Of a stretch of 64,000 nt of DNA, positions 10,963 through 21,569 are shown piece after piece; positions within the stretch are counted from its first letter, which is position 1, and every line of letters begins with the position of its first letter. Made by a program: the position numbers and the translations under genes. The notes under the pieces are model-generated. The model did no database searches and was not told the DNA's origin. It was given only the letters and a program-made list of their open reading frames with translations. Origin of the DNA: Zymoseptoria tritici IPO323 (Eukaryota > Ascomycota > Dothideomycetes > Mycosphaerellales > Mycosphaerellaceae); assembly GCF_000219625.1 (NCBI RefSeq), contig NC_018205.1, positions 186,001 to 250,000 on the forward strand. The letters run 5' to 3'.

Positions 10963-11468
10963 TTATGCTTGCTGTTGGAACTGTGTCGCCAACCTGGTCT
11001 CGGATCTTGTGAGCTCTCGGTCTGTTAAGAGAAGGATGCTTGTGGACGTGGGACTCTTGCCAATGGATGTGACAAGATTGTCTCGACGTAAGCGAGGAGG
11101 TACTCCGCCAGTAAAGGGATATGTGGGCGTAGAAGGTAGAGGCAACTCATCGAGAGTGTTCGTGATGGTGACTGTATGTATGTATAAGAAGAACAGGTCA
11201 CTTACCAGCAGACCACGTCGATCTCTCGTCGCGCTGTTTGGCGATGCCGCGCGTTATGGGTCCGAAGAACGGGATAAAAGTATTCACCGTGAATATTATA
11301 GGGCTCCTGACCGTGAAGCGCGACCACCTGAGCGAAAGGGACAGGAAGTCCATGACCTTCTCCAGCCACTGGATCTGCTGCCGCCAGAGCAATAGCTCTG
11401 GAGCTCTTCATTACTCTGTCGAGCATCTTCCAGTCCGCGTTGCTGGCGGCGCCAATGTGGTGGGACAT
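10963..11468 (-). pseudogene. Two-exon gene candidate with a frame break
   Basis: ATG 11468 opens MSHHIGAASNADWKMLDRVM. After a frame break near 11.40 kb the text continues naturally (LLWRQQIQWLEKVMDFLS, FTVNTFIPFFGPITRGIA). A possible donor GTAAGT at 11205 and acceptor CAG at 11172 would remove 34 bp, short for a fungal intron. It would join in frame to VTITNTLDELPLPSTP and a Ser/Thr/Leu-rich C-terminus ending QQQA at 10963. The coherent text supports an ancestral gene of ~150 residues. The frame break means it is a pseudogene unless the sequence has an indel error. No family is recognised. Confidence 0.4.
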
Positions 11469-11673
11469 ACGAGCGTTTCTCCTGGTTGGTCGGCTCGATG
11501 GTCGGTTTCTGCCCTTGTATTCCGGAACAGTGGTGACTATTCCTAGCGCGGACGGTCCCAAGTAAGTTGTCTAGAGATCCTGACGACGGTGGGAAGGCTC
11601 TCCACTTTCGCGCTGTTCTTCCAAGTAATCGGAATGAGTTTCAGCAACCGTGGAAAACGCCATCCAGAACTCA

Positions 11674-12186
11674 TCATCGCCATTGGCCATTCGCTCTTCC
11701 GCCAATCTCTTCTTTGGCGCATAAGCGCGCCGTAGTATGCTTCTCGTCCTGAGGGTGATCAAGTGACATGGCTTCGTCCGCGGGAGGAGAAGATGCCTCG
11801 TAGATGTCTTTGAGGACGTCTTCCGTTTGAAATGCGACTCACTCTCGGGCAGAGCCTTGGACACCGTTCAAGTAAGGGATGATAGCTGGATTGTGTTCTT
11901 CGGGGATGCTTTGGATGTTGAATAGGTTTGTGAGGAGGTGGTTCTGGTTGTTCTTCTTGAATCACCACTCGGCGCGGTCGGTGAAGTATTGCTGCAGGTA
12001 TGCGACGTAAGGTAGACTGAGATTTTCTTCGAATTTGTGCTGGGTGAGTCTTCTTCGTGTGCTCCTCGCGGCATTCGGTTCGAAAATCGTGGCCCATTGG
12101 ACTTCTTTGGTTTCTTGGCCTCGTTTGTGAGTTTCGAATAAGAGACCCGGCCGCCGGATCGTGGTCAGATGTTCCAAATGCCCCAC
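11674..12186 (-). pseudogene. Gene remnant interrupted by two TGA codons
   Basis: From ATG 12186 one frame reads MGHLEHLTTIRRPGLLFET, then LSLPYVAYLQQYFTDRAEW. It meets TGA, continues as FKKNNQNHLLTNLFNIQSIP and PAIIPYLNGVQGS, meets a second TGA, and continues as FQTEDVLKDIYEASSPPADE to stops at 11674. The frame never shifts over ~165 codons. Both TGA codons could derive from CGA by C-to-T change. Composition looks like a soluble helical protein; no family is recognised. The overlapping minus frames here are taken as shadows. Confidence 0.4.
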
Positions 12187-12778
12187 GTTTCATCATCCTT
12201 CCTCTCCAGGTCTGCTTTCTGCTCGTTGCCCGCACATTCCGTCTTGCTCGAACCACCTGTACACAGGCTTGTTTGTCCACTTTGTCACCATCCGCCCTCG
12301 CCAGACATACCAATCTCGACAGCGGACATAGCCACGGTCGCGCTCTTCATGTCGCCATCGTCAGAGAGATCATCGTCGCCGCTGTCTTCCGTTTGGATCA
12401 GTCATCCAAGCTCGGGACATAGAGGTTGGCCTTCATCCCATTGTCCCGCTCCCGATTCGATCAGAAAACTTGTACACAGGTTTGTTTCTCCATCCTTCAG
12501 GGCGCGTCGCCTCTGATAAGTAACATCCCAGAGCTGCGAACCAGACTTCGAGTTCGACCCTGGGCCTACCATTTCCATGGCGGTCACATTGCGTGATGTG
12601 GAGCTTCGAGTGTGCTCGGGAGGCGTCTGCAAGTAGCATAGGTTCCCATGCCGTGGGAGCTTTCGCCTTGCGCTGGTGACGTGGACGCGAACCTCAAATG
12701 ACGCGAGTTTGGTGGTATTGCTTCCCACACGAGCGCGATTCTCTCTCGATCTGCACTGGGTTTAAAGATAGCGATCTC

Positions 12779-13050
12779 TTATTTGCACCTGTTGAGCGTC
12801 ATCTCCGCGGGAGGAATGTTCTCCAGGATTTCCACGTTATCTTTCGCTGTTGACAGGAACACTATCACTCTTGCGGTGCCCACCGCGGTCTTCATCTCTC
12901 TGACCTTGGCTTCAGTTAAGCTATCTGCAACATCCTCCTCGTTCAACGTGATCGGTGCAGTATCTTGGATGTGCTAATCCACACGGTCCAGGATGGATAG
13001 AGCTTGGTCGACCGCAGCTCGCGTATTGCCCAGCCCAACTGATTCGGAAT
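12779..13050 (-). pseudogene. HIxDT/ITL-family remnant, copy 2
   Basis: A minus frame reads GLGNTRAAVDQALSILDRVD, TAG, HIQDTAPITLNEEDVADSLT, then KTAVGTAR and ILENIPPAEMTL to a TAA at 12779-12781. It aligns with copy 1 (605-1138): both have NTx5-6AAVD, LSxLxRxD, HIxDT, ITL, SLT and KTAxxxAR. The TAG sits at a position that is Gln in copy 1. The region immediately upstream carries the TDMPIP family motif in another frame. Confidence 0.45.
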
Positions 13051-13800
13051 GGGCATATCTGTCGCACGACGAGCAATGGGGTTGGAGATGATCGGTATTG
13101 ACCGGTGGTCTGGAATCCTCCACGAAGTGGGATTGTTGTAGAAGCAGCCATTTCCAGGACAGTGCGGACAGATGTTAGCGCAAGAGACCGAGCTGAAGCT
13201 GCTTCTCGCACCGACAGAGGCTGGTCGGGTGCAACTGTGCTAATTGCGCTATCTCTAGACTGAAGGAATCTCAACGATCGCCGAATGTGGACATCGTCAC
13301 GAATGCGCTTGCTCGGAGACGAGTTGAAGTCAGGGTGACGCCGCTTCTTGTCTCTATTAGCGCTCTTAGTATTGCTGGGTGCACTGCGATCGGCAGATCG
13401 AAAATCCCGGAGTTCGCGTTCGATCTGTCTTCTTTCGAAGTTCGTTCGTGGAGGATGTTTCGCGTTCCTTGGTCTGTCTGGTTTCGTAGAAGCCGTCATA
13501 AGAGACCGTGCTGAAGCTGGCGGTCTGTCTTGGGTGCTTGCCGAGGGATGCGGGACTGTCCATGGAGTGCTCGGGCCCTGAATGGCAGGACTCGACGCAT
13601 GATACGCTCTGGCCCATCCTTCAAATTCACAGAAGTGGAGCTGGAAAGCATTGACTTGGTATGTGCATGTCTGTCGCAGGATGTGCTTTGAGGTTGGGGA
13701 TGGTCTGTATTGGGCCGCAGCGTTGAGTGCGGGAAGTGGAACCACTGTATGAGCAGTCAATTTCCAGACAGCACGGAGTGATGTTGACCGGCATGGCCGA
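13029..13800 (-). repeat. Diverged ~610-bp duplication carrying TDMPIP-family copies
   Basis: The segments ~13029-13190 and ~13640-13800 are alignable at DNA level. On the minus strand they encode ARRATDMPIPNQ and AHPATDMHIPSQ, preceded by IPIISN / IQTIPN. The second copy then gives CEFEGWARAY after a one-base frame change, matching copy A at 2728-2937 (plus). A weaker third unit may lie at 13.94-14.03 kb. The long minus frame spanning 12921-13928 mixes these copies and probably is not one gene. Confidence 0.45.
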
Positions 13801-13969
13801 GCTGAACCAGCAGTGATGTTCGTGCCCGAAGGCCGATTGACTGACGCAGACGCACGAATGGTGGTCCGAGAGCTCTTATGCGAGATCCTACACAGGGGAG
13901 GATCGCAGCTGCGCGTGTTTTGGGCCATGTTAAGATCAGAAGGACGATGTCAGAATGTAGCCGAAGTGC

Positions 13970-14212
13970 GTGAGACCACTGCAGGGTCCGCCATGTCCAG
14001 GAGAGAACGTTCAGATCTTGGTGCGAGCGGTCGAGCTGAAGGGACATTGGTTGGCGCAGACGGAGACCGATCGACTGAAGCAGGCGCACGATGTACAGAT
14101 TGAGATTGCTCGAGCGAAGGCCGATCGACTGAAGCAGGCGCACGATGTGCAGATTGAGATTGCTCGGGTGAGAACTCGGGGAGGCGTAGATTGCAGCTGC
14201 GCTTACCTGTAG
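13970..14212 (+). pseudogene. Fragment with two 18-aa DRLKQAHDVQIEIARAKA repeats
   Basis: Two near-perfect 54-bp units start at 14067 and 14121. Each encodes DRLKQAHDVQIEIARA-type helical heptad-like sequence on the plus strand. A diverged earlier unit (GRLTDADARMVV) is at ~13.83 kb. The period is a multiple of three and the frame is kept, suggesting expansion while coding. The frame ends in a stop at 14210-14212. Confidence 0.4.
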
Positions 14213-15769
14213 GCTCGTCGAGATTTGGTAGCTATACGTTCAAGGCTTTCGGCAGCCCATTGAATGATGAGATCGGTAGCAACAGAAGTGGTTGCCATTG
14301 ATGTGGACTCCGAGGGAGGCGACGAGCCAAGGTACGAGCTCTTGATTCGTAAGTGCTTGCAGTAGACCTATGCTGACAAAGGAAGTGGTTTACCAGACAC
14401 TCGATCAGTTCTCTTCTTGGTCATGGTAGCATTGTTCGACGGCAATTGCAATTGGATCGTTTTGGCCTCCCGTGGCGGCGGTGGAGGCCCTATAAGACCC
14501 ATCGCTAGAGGAAAAAGACTATGGCTCGCGACTTTGCTCGTCTGGCCTCCGCAACGATGCACCTTGATTGGATTCGTCGAAATTATACCAATGGTCCCAT
14601 GCCATTGTCGCCATTGCGCTGATACTGCGCTGGTCTCAGGTCGGTTGGAGTCTGGCCGTCACGAGTTGGAGTAGATTGCGATGTAGCGAGAGCCGCGACG
14701 AGATTTGAGGGCTGACAATGTATCACCAGAGGAGGCGTATAGCGGACCCGAGAAGTGAGAGTTGACCGATGAAGAAGGTGTACGGAACTTGTTATTGAGC
14801 GGTGGAAAATGCGCTTCTTAGGGCGGTAAACCGGAGGAGGTGGAGATCTTGGGCTGGGTTTGATCAGTGAGGAGAGAGCACTGAATGTTGATATGCTCGT
14901 GGTGTGGAGTTTGTGTCGCTGTTGCCGTGGCCATCGAGCATGTCGGGTAGTTCGCCAACCCTGACCGGGATGGGGCGGCAGCAAGAGGCGGATACCTCGG
15001 CCGCAGAGATTGTTGTGTCGTTGGTGATATATAGCGGGAAGATAACGGCTCCATGAGGTAGGATATTCCGTCTTCCGCCACGATTAGGATGTAGGCTTCG
15101 ACCAGGGCGTTCGAGAACAGACCATCGGCGCCAATCGTCAGGGAAGCGATGTATGTGGAATCCATCTTAGGGAGATACGTGCCATCGAAGACCTTGGTAG
15201 CGGTGTCGGTCACAGTGTCAAGGACATCCTTCGCGCCGTTGGTAATGCCGTTGACGATATTGCTGCTTCCTCGTGGACATTTTGGATGTTTTCTTCTCAT
15301 TCTTCTGTCTCTTTATCGTCGAGGAGACTATAGGCAACCGGATCTGAACCAACCGGATCGAGCATCCTGTCTGTGCCCGCGACGGCTGGCCCTGCAGCTG
15401 ATGGCCCACTCGAGCTATCGTGGGTGCAAGGGGTGAAGTGTAGTGGTCGTTCCTCAATGACAGGCCAGAGGTCTTGCGTCGGCGGTTCGTTGCTCCCGCT
15501 CTACTGCGAAGGGTCCTTGGGGAGTGGAGCGAAGGTCGTGGTCCTAGCTGGCTTGCTGAGCGTGAGTTCTCATTTCATCTCTGTTGCTGGTCCAATGGAG
15601 GATAAGAAATCGGTATTGTGGGCGACAAGGCGTGCATGAACAGAATTCTTATCAGACTTCGGTCTGCGTCAACGCCTTCATCCTGTTGTCCTCATTCGTG
15701 TCGGCCGATTGTCGTTCGCCTCTTCTTCAGACTCATTGCCAGCGTTGATTGGTCCATTCATGAGAGGAA

Positions 15770-15985
15770 GAGCTCGTCTTCGTAGCCCTCGGTCAACTTC
15801 TTGGTGATGAAGCTCCACTTCTTCTGTGCCAGGAAGAGCTCCTCCTCGTAGCCCTCGATAAACTTGTCGGTGATGAAGCCGCACTTCCCATGCCAGGAAG
15901 AGCTTCCTCATCTTCGTAGCCCCCAATCAACTTGTTAGTGATGAAGTTCCACTTCTTCTGTGACACGTTTGACACGTTGATGCGT
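15770..15985 (-). pseudogene. Triple 22-aa KKWxFITxKLxxGYEDE repeat
   Basis: Three tandem 66-68-bp units on the minus strand encode KKWNFITNKLIGGYEDEEAL, KCGFITDKFIEGYEEELFL and KKWSFITKKLTEGYEDELFL, ending in a stop after SxM. Units 2 and 3 are in one frame (66-bp spacing). Unit 1 is 68 bp away and therefore out of frame, so a small indel has broken an expanded repeat protein. No family is recognised. Confidence 0.45.
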
Positions 15986-16029
15986 GAGCGTCACCATGGA
16001 CTCCTCGTAGATGCCGAAGTCGAAACCCC

Positions 16030-16446
16030 TCACCGAGTGCAACATGCAAAACTCCAGACCTGCATAGAAATCTCGCGGAAGTTGTCGCTACCGCGGCCGC
16101 TCTCGGCGAGGACTTGGTAAAGGCGCATTGATGTAGTGGCGGGCACGTGCGGCTTGATTGGTGAAAGACGAGTGTTGATCATGACCTGCTGCCGCTGCTC
16201 TTTCTGCGCGACTAGATCTGATTTTGACTGCAGGAGGTCGTAGATTTCGCCGCGCCAAGCAGCAAAGTTGCCCGTCGAGAGACATAGCATCTTGGGAGAC
16301 GGTGTTTCGGATGCCACGGCGATGAGTAATGGACGTTGGTGGATGGCGCGGAGACGGTGTTTACGTGTTTCTGACCGGTCGTTCAATCTCAATCGGATGG
16401 CGTGGAGCCAGGCGGCGTGGAGCGTGTCCTCGTTGTCGTGATTCAC
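16030..16446 (-). CDS. Hypothetical 138-aa frame
   Basis: The frame runs from an ATG through PLLIAVASETPSPKMLCLST, AAWRGEIYDLLQSKSDLVAQ, a KEQRQQ stretch and MRLYQVLAESGRGSDNFREI to a stop just upstream of the KKWxFIT repeats on the same strand. The composition is natural for a soluble helical protein and lacks the runs typical of shadow frames. It may be the upstream exon of the repeat-bearing remnant, but no convincing splice pair was identified. Confidence 0.35.
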   Translation of the reverse strand: MNHDNEDTLHAAWLHAIRLRLNDRSETRKHRLRAIHQRPLLIAVASETPSPKMLCLSTGNFAAWRGEIYDLLQSKSDLVAQKEQRQQVMINTRLSPIKPHVPATTSMRLYQVLAESGRGSDNFREISMQVWSFACCTR

Positions 16447-17472
16447 ATCATGTCATTTCTCTGCTCAGCTTCCACTTGGGCTCTCAGCGAGCGAGCGAGC
16501 ACGTTATGTCCACATAGGAGCTGACACAGCTTTGTGATGCGCTCGTGCGTGTTGGACGGTGACTTTTTGGCGTTTTGGCGTTCTTGCCGGCCACCTTCGC
16601 GGGGCTGGAGGTGGGATTCGCTGGGTGAAGCTGGCGGACGCTGGCTGGGCGGTGTGACCCTAAGCACGAGACAGGATGTGCTTAATCCGGTGAGAACTCG
16701 ATTAAAGTTGTGTGTTGATGAAAAGGTGATAAAGTGCAGCGGATCAACGAAGAGCGCCCGTGCGAATTATCGAAGCACTGATGCGTTCCATCCAGTCGGT
16801 TATTAGGTAGTCAGCTCTTGCCTGTATCGAGAAGCATGCCACGGTGATGCATACATTCTCGACGAAACGTCAGTATTTGCTGTCCATGGTTCAAAGTTGC
16901 GACTGTGACAAAGTATCGCCGATCTGCTCAAAGTTCCGCTTATAGTGTCCGCTTATGGAAGCGTGTCCGAGGCACTGGGGCAGGAGGCGGCAGGAGAAGT
17001 TGGCGCAGAATTGGAGGATGTCCTTGGGGTTGTGCTTGAGGATGTCGCGGTTGAGCTCGTTGGTATAGCCGCAGGGCAGCGACGTTTCGATGCGTGTTCT
17101 CCGTCGTGAGGGATGGCAGGTCCAACGTTGCACGGTTGATGGTAGCCGTGATGGCGCAAGAGGAAGATGGTCGGTGACAAAATCCTACACCTCCAGGATC
17201 GCGAAGAACAACATCACAGAGCTCGACCCAACATCGTGCACCACGATGACACTGCAGACTGGAGACATTGCGCGGCGACTTGCAGCAATGAGCAGCCATA
17301 ATGTGAGGTTAATCGAACTTTGTGGCCTCTAGCGGTGGCCGAAACGCCGCAAAACTTCAATTATTTAGAGACTGCGATCCTCAGGGTCGGATCGTTGCCT
17401 CGATCGCGGTGGGGTCGATGTCCACAGTCGAGACCGTATTCGATATGGGTGTGATTCAGAGGTATGTGAGGT

Positions 17473-17634
17473 AGTTGTTGATGTCGGGAGAGTTGTTGAT
17501 GTCGAATTGTTGATGTCCAGGGAGTTGTTGATGTCGAGAGAGTTGTTGATGTCGAGAGAGTTGTTGATGTCGAGAGAGTTGTTGATGTCGAGAGAGTTGT
17601 TGATGTCGAGAGAGTTGTTGATGTCGAGAGAGTC
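17473..17634. repeat. 18-bp minisatellite (gttgttgatgtcgagaga)n
   Basis: About eight to nine head-to-tail copies, nearly perfect in the centre with variants at the left end. The period is a multiple of three and gives a Ser-Thr repeat on the minus strand, but nothing else supports coding. No unique spacers, so not a CRISPR array. Confidence 0.9.
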
Positions 17635-18289
17635 TTGATCTGGCGCGATACCTGGTTCACGATTCGTTTGGACGCGAAATCTTGACCGCTCAGCAGATCT
17701 CGTAGGACTTGTGCGAGCTGTGCGAGCTGTCGTGAGAATAACTCTGACGCCATGCGAGGCCGCGAGGGATTGACCAAGAGAGGTCGATTTGAATAGAGGA
17801 TGTTGGAGTTGAAACGCTGTGTATCATGCGGTGAAGTACGTGAAGGAAGGTCATCTGACGGAAAGGTCTGTCAGCGTGGGCATTCAACATGCCGCTGAAT
17901 GCGAGAGTCCCGTCGTTTGCGCTGGCGGTCTCGAACCTTCCCCGGTCATGGTCGGCTTGTTCGGTTGCGCGCACTCCCCAACCGCCCTTCGCTTCATACC
18001 ACTGCCGTCGGCTGGATTGCCACTGCCCACCATTTCCAGTGCGAGGCGCCTCGATGCGCTCCGTTGCTGCAGTTGGCGGCGGTGGTGGTAGTGGTCGAGG
18101 TGATCGAGGTTTCATGGCGGGATATTGAGAGGAAACAAATGATGAAACCGGCGGATAGACGGCACAGGACGGTAGTGGCGAAGTTCGTGGACACAGGCGG
18201 ATTCGACGTGGGTAAGCTTACCGATAACGCCATCCACACGCGTTGGTAGATGGAAGGCGAGCGGTGTAAGTGCGTCCCGCATTCTTCTT

Positions 18290-18876
18290 CGCCAGCTTGG
18301 TTGACGATGCTGCTCTGACGCTGGCTATGGACAGGAACGTTGTCACCGCGGAGCATCGCCCTCATGCCGTAGATCTTGGGTCGGAGCTCGCATGGGAGAT
18401 CAATGACCTTGAAAGGCCGAGACTGCACCTCAGAATGCTCGGGGATCCTCGATATCATGCCTCGGTCCACCCTGGTGTAAACCAAAGCTTTGGCTTTTGA
18501 AGTTTCTCCTGCGTGCGTGAAAGGTGATTGCTCCACCTGCTGGTGTGTAGCGTGGGTACTCGTGTACGAGTAGCAAATTGTCCGTCTGATCTTTCCACTC
18601 CTCGAAGTCACGGCGAACATAGAGCACACCGCTCATCTCGAACTGTCTGCTCTTCACTTTTGCGCTGAACGGCAATGTATGTGCCGCCATAGCTCCAGGT
18701 ATTGGCCTTCTGCTGTGATCGCCGCTGACTTGGATGCAGATTACCTTCCCAAAGTTGTGTATAGTGTCGACTCTATGAATGCTCTGAAGTAGTTGCTGTC
18801 CGACTCCGCTGAGCCCAGTGCGAAGATTCTCACCGACGAGCCTGACACGCCTCTGCTCCAAGTCGAAGCTGAACAT
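18290..18876 (-). pseudogene. 2EXR-like remnant, frame-broken
   Basis: Minus positions 18417-18368 encode FKVIDLPCELRPKIYG, a clear 'LPxELRxKIY' block of 2EXR-like fungal proteins. Upstream on the same strand a different frame (18876-18430) gives a plausible 148-codon stretch (VKSRQFEMSGVLYVRRDFEE, NLLLVHEYPRYTP). Either a frame break joins them or they are two adjacent remnants. Expected downstream CRxIRxEA residues are not found. Confidence 0.4.
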
Positions 18877-19069
18877 CCAGTCGATGTTGTAGCGAGGGTC
18901 GAGCTGCTCGTGGCAACATCACTCTGCCTCTCCTCTAATTGCTCAAGGACGTCGAGCCGACAAGGGCGGTCCTGTATTAGATCGCTCTGGAGATGACGGT
19001 GTTGCCCCAAGCGATGTATTCCCCTGCATTCGGCGCGCAAGTATACCAGAACATGTTGTATTGTCATCC

Positions 19070-19130
19070 CTCCCCGCCGAGCACCAAAGAAGAAGAACCA
19101 CATCGAATCAGAGAAGAAGCGCCGTGATGA
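19070..19130 (+). repeat. Isolated bHLH-basic-region-like micro-copy
   Basis: The plus strand reads APKKKNHIESEKKRRDDPDG, the best-preserved copy of the motif arrayed at 6.49-6.78 kb (minus). A stop follows at once. No helix-loop-helix is present. Confidence 0.5.
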
Positions 19131-19436
19131 CCCCGATGGATAAGACTCCAACATCACGCCGCTCCCGCCCTGCAAGAGACCAGAAATGGCACGAAGCAAG
19201 ACACGCCCTCGTTGATGGCGTTGATGTTCAAGATCGGGCATTAGTCAATGTCCGCCGCTTCGACGCAAGTTTGCCATGGGGAGTCCACAGCAAGCCGGGA
19301 CGGAAGGAGAGGAAAAGGAAACACATGGAAACATTCCATTATGTTGCGAACAGGAAGAAACAGGCAAGCAAAGCTTCAACCCATTTCAGCGAATGTTCTC
19401 GGAAGCTGAGTCGCCTCAGACTTTGGATTCACGACC

Positions 19437-20211
19437 ATGCCTATCTTCACACGTCGCCTTGCCGTCTCCGACCACGGGGCCCCGCTGGTCAATACTCAGT
19501 CCAACGGCCGTCTTCTTCTCACCGCACACAATCGTGCATGCGTCAGATGTAAAGACGTCAAGTCACCGGCACACTTCCGCAATGCGTCAGGCCAATGTCG
19601 CTTCGGTGGGAAGTGTTGGAGTTGTCGTGGTATTCATGCTGACGGGGAAGGGTACTGCCGGATGTGAAGGAAATCATGGAGGTGCTCTGCAAATACGTGC
19701 CGGGTCCAACCGCAGAACAGAAGCGCCAGGCCGCCGCAGATGGCGCGTCATCAGCCAGGAAAGCGCCTCGCCAACGCTGCGACAACCACACCGAAGCCCG
19801 CGCGGCTCGGAAAGCTACCAGCGAGCAAACCGCATCGATCGTCGTAATGGACGTGAGCCCAGTCCGACTCCACCATTTGAAACCTTTCTGTCTGCGAAAC
19901 ACAATCCTCCTCCTCGCCTGTTCTTCACCTGCATCGAGTGTGATACGCCGAGAGATATAGGATGGGAGTTGCCAGTTCGGAGTTCTCTTTGCCGTTGGTG
20001 TCAGGGAAGAATGGCAATGGCGACTGGCGAGGACATGGAGAGCGAGATGAAGTGGTGCAAGATTGGAGGTTTCAAACAGAGAGAATGCACTTCTTTCGAG
20101 AGGATAACGGGGATGAGAGGAAGGATGGTTGCCATGGATGTGCTCCGCAATCTGTACCGGGATCTCCGACTGGCGAGTATTATCGTAGACTGGCGGACTT
20201 GGGAGGGATAA
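19437..20211 (+). pseudogene. Cysteine-pair (zinc-binding?) protein, two frame breaks
   Basis: From ATG 19437 the frame reads RACVRCKDVKSPAHFRNASG, then GKCWSCRG and GYCRM, ending at a TGA. One added base at 19665-19667 would give CRMCKEIMEVLCKYVPGP and restore a CxxC. A second frame change near 19.84 kb leads into FFTCIECDTPRDIGWELPVR, SLCRWCQGRMAM, RECTSFERITGMRGRM, ending EG at 20211. Repeated C-x2-C pairs suggest zinc binding, comparable to fungal Stc1-like Cys-rich proteins, but I cannot assign it. The coherent text across ~255 codons with two small indels indicates a recent pseudogene or indel errors. Confidence 0.5.
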
Positions 20212-20792
20212 GGATCCAGCGGGGTTCAGTCGTGTTGGCAGAGGCGTAGTATCGTCGTAGAAGCAGAGGAAGTTCTTCCGGAGATGGTGCGGAGGATCTT
20301 GCAGCAGAATTCTGACGAGAGCTGTTTCAGGAGTTTGTGGACCAGATAGAGATGTGGGAATTGATGGCACGTCTCGTAATCGTAAGTGCGTTGACCGTTG
20401 GCATTTCGACGGTAGGTTAACGTGGCGCCAAGTTTGCGCCCAATGCCAATGTAAGGGCCTGAGGGCGTTCCGGTTGGAATTTCAGACGTGTGCAGTGAGG
20501 GACCTTGTAGCAAGGTCTCGTGTGTCGTTCCCGGCAGCAGTCGTGTCGAAGGCTGAGTGCTCGACTACACCACAAATCACACGAGAATCTTCTTGAAGTG
20601 TTCGTAGAGGAGTCCGCGAGAGTCGAAAGATTCCGCCGTACAGCGGACACTCAAGGAGGATGACACAGCAGCACATGATGCCGTCCGAACCGACAAGCCA
20701 GAAGACGACAAGCCAGACGATCAGAAGCAAACAGTGTTGTCACGATTGACTCTCGGGAGTCAGAACGAGGCCGCAGCGCCATGTTAATGTCA

Positions 20793-20952
20793 GCATCTCC
20801 ATTGCCAGCTTGAAAGCCTGGACCACGACAAGCTTGGCTGCTAGTACCAGCATCTCCATTCCAACGCCGAGGGTGGGACCAGGGAGATCGTGCCGGTGTG
20901 AGGAGCTCTTGTTCGGCATCTCCATCCTTGACTTGAAAGCCTGGACCACGAC
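20793..20952. repeat. Diverged tandem repeat (gcatctccat...)
   Basis: Three related units begin at 20793, 20850 and 20916. The outer two share gcatctccat and tgaaagcctggaccacgaca. Both strands stay open across the repeat, so the coding strand is unclear. The minus strand gives VVVQAFK and MEML-type repeats. Confidence 0.6.
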
Positions 20953-21569
20953 ACGCTCGACTGCACGGGTTGCGATACGACCCACAAGCCTGGATGACGG
21001 CAAGCTGCAGTCTGTTCGAAGCCCCCGGACTGGGTTGGGTGGGTTTTGGTAAGATTATGTTCGAGTACGAGTTTGCGGTGTGACGTTTCAGTGCTTGAGA
21101 ATTGATCAACAAGTGAAGCGGTTTGAAGGACGGCTGGTTTCCCGGTCGAGTGTGAAACCCTTGGGAAGATGCGCTCGACATAGACACATGAGGTCATCTC
21201 ATCCTTGAGTTTTCGATTGAGACAAAGCAGATTGCTGGTCATGTTGTGTTTGGGCTTCCGCGTCGGATCCCTCTTAACCTTATCGCCTTCCTGGTAGACT
21301 GGCTGGATGACGACGTCCTTGGCCGGTAGCAACTCGACCAAAGATGGCGCGGCGCATTGTCGGTGTCCGGAGTCTCCTGCTACAGCAGCCCAAGTCTGAC
21401 GCGACTCCTTCCTGGCTGGATACATGCCACTTTGACACAATGTGCAGATGTCTCCCGCTCCTTCCGCGCCACACGTGGAGGCGTGTAGCGTGTGGTTTTG
21501 ACCTCTTCTCTTGCTCCCGTGCTTGTATTCCGGTTGACACCTCTGCCACTTCCACCGAGCCACTTCCAC
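20841..21569 (-). pseudogene. 2EXR/F-box-like remnant
   Basis: Within a 242-codon open frame, positions 21232-21160 encode NLLCLNRKLKDEMTSCVYVE then RIF. This is the 'LLxVNRxIxDEaxxxLYxxNxF' block of fungal 2EXR/F-box-like proteins. The sequence before it (VELLPAKDVVIQPVYQEGDK) is natural. The text after ~21.0 kb turns into the tandem repeat listed above and probably is not part of the gene. No LPxELR start was found upstream. Partial copy. Confidence 0.4.

Noticed and set aside
10100..12200. Alternative genetic code (TGA as sense)
   Set aside because: The intact 397-aa gene and LINE ORFs use TGG and standard stops; TGA-containing frames fit pseudogenes better.
12921..13928. 335-codon minus frame as one gene
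   Set aside because: It mixes two diverged copies of a duplication in non-equivalent phases, so the openness seems fortuitous.
17473..17634. CRISPR-like array
   Set aside because: Repeats are contiguous 18-bp units without spacers, in a eukaryotic genome.
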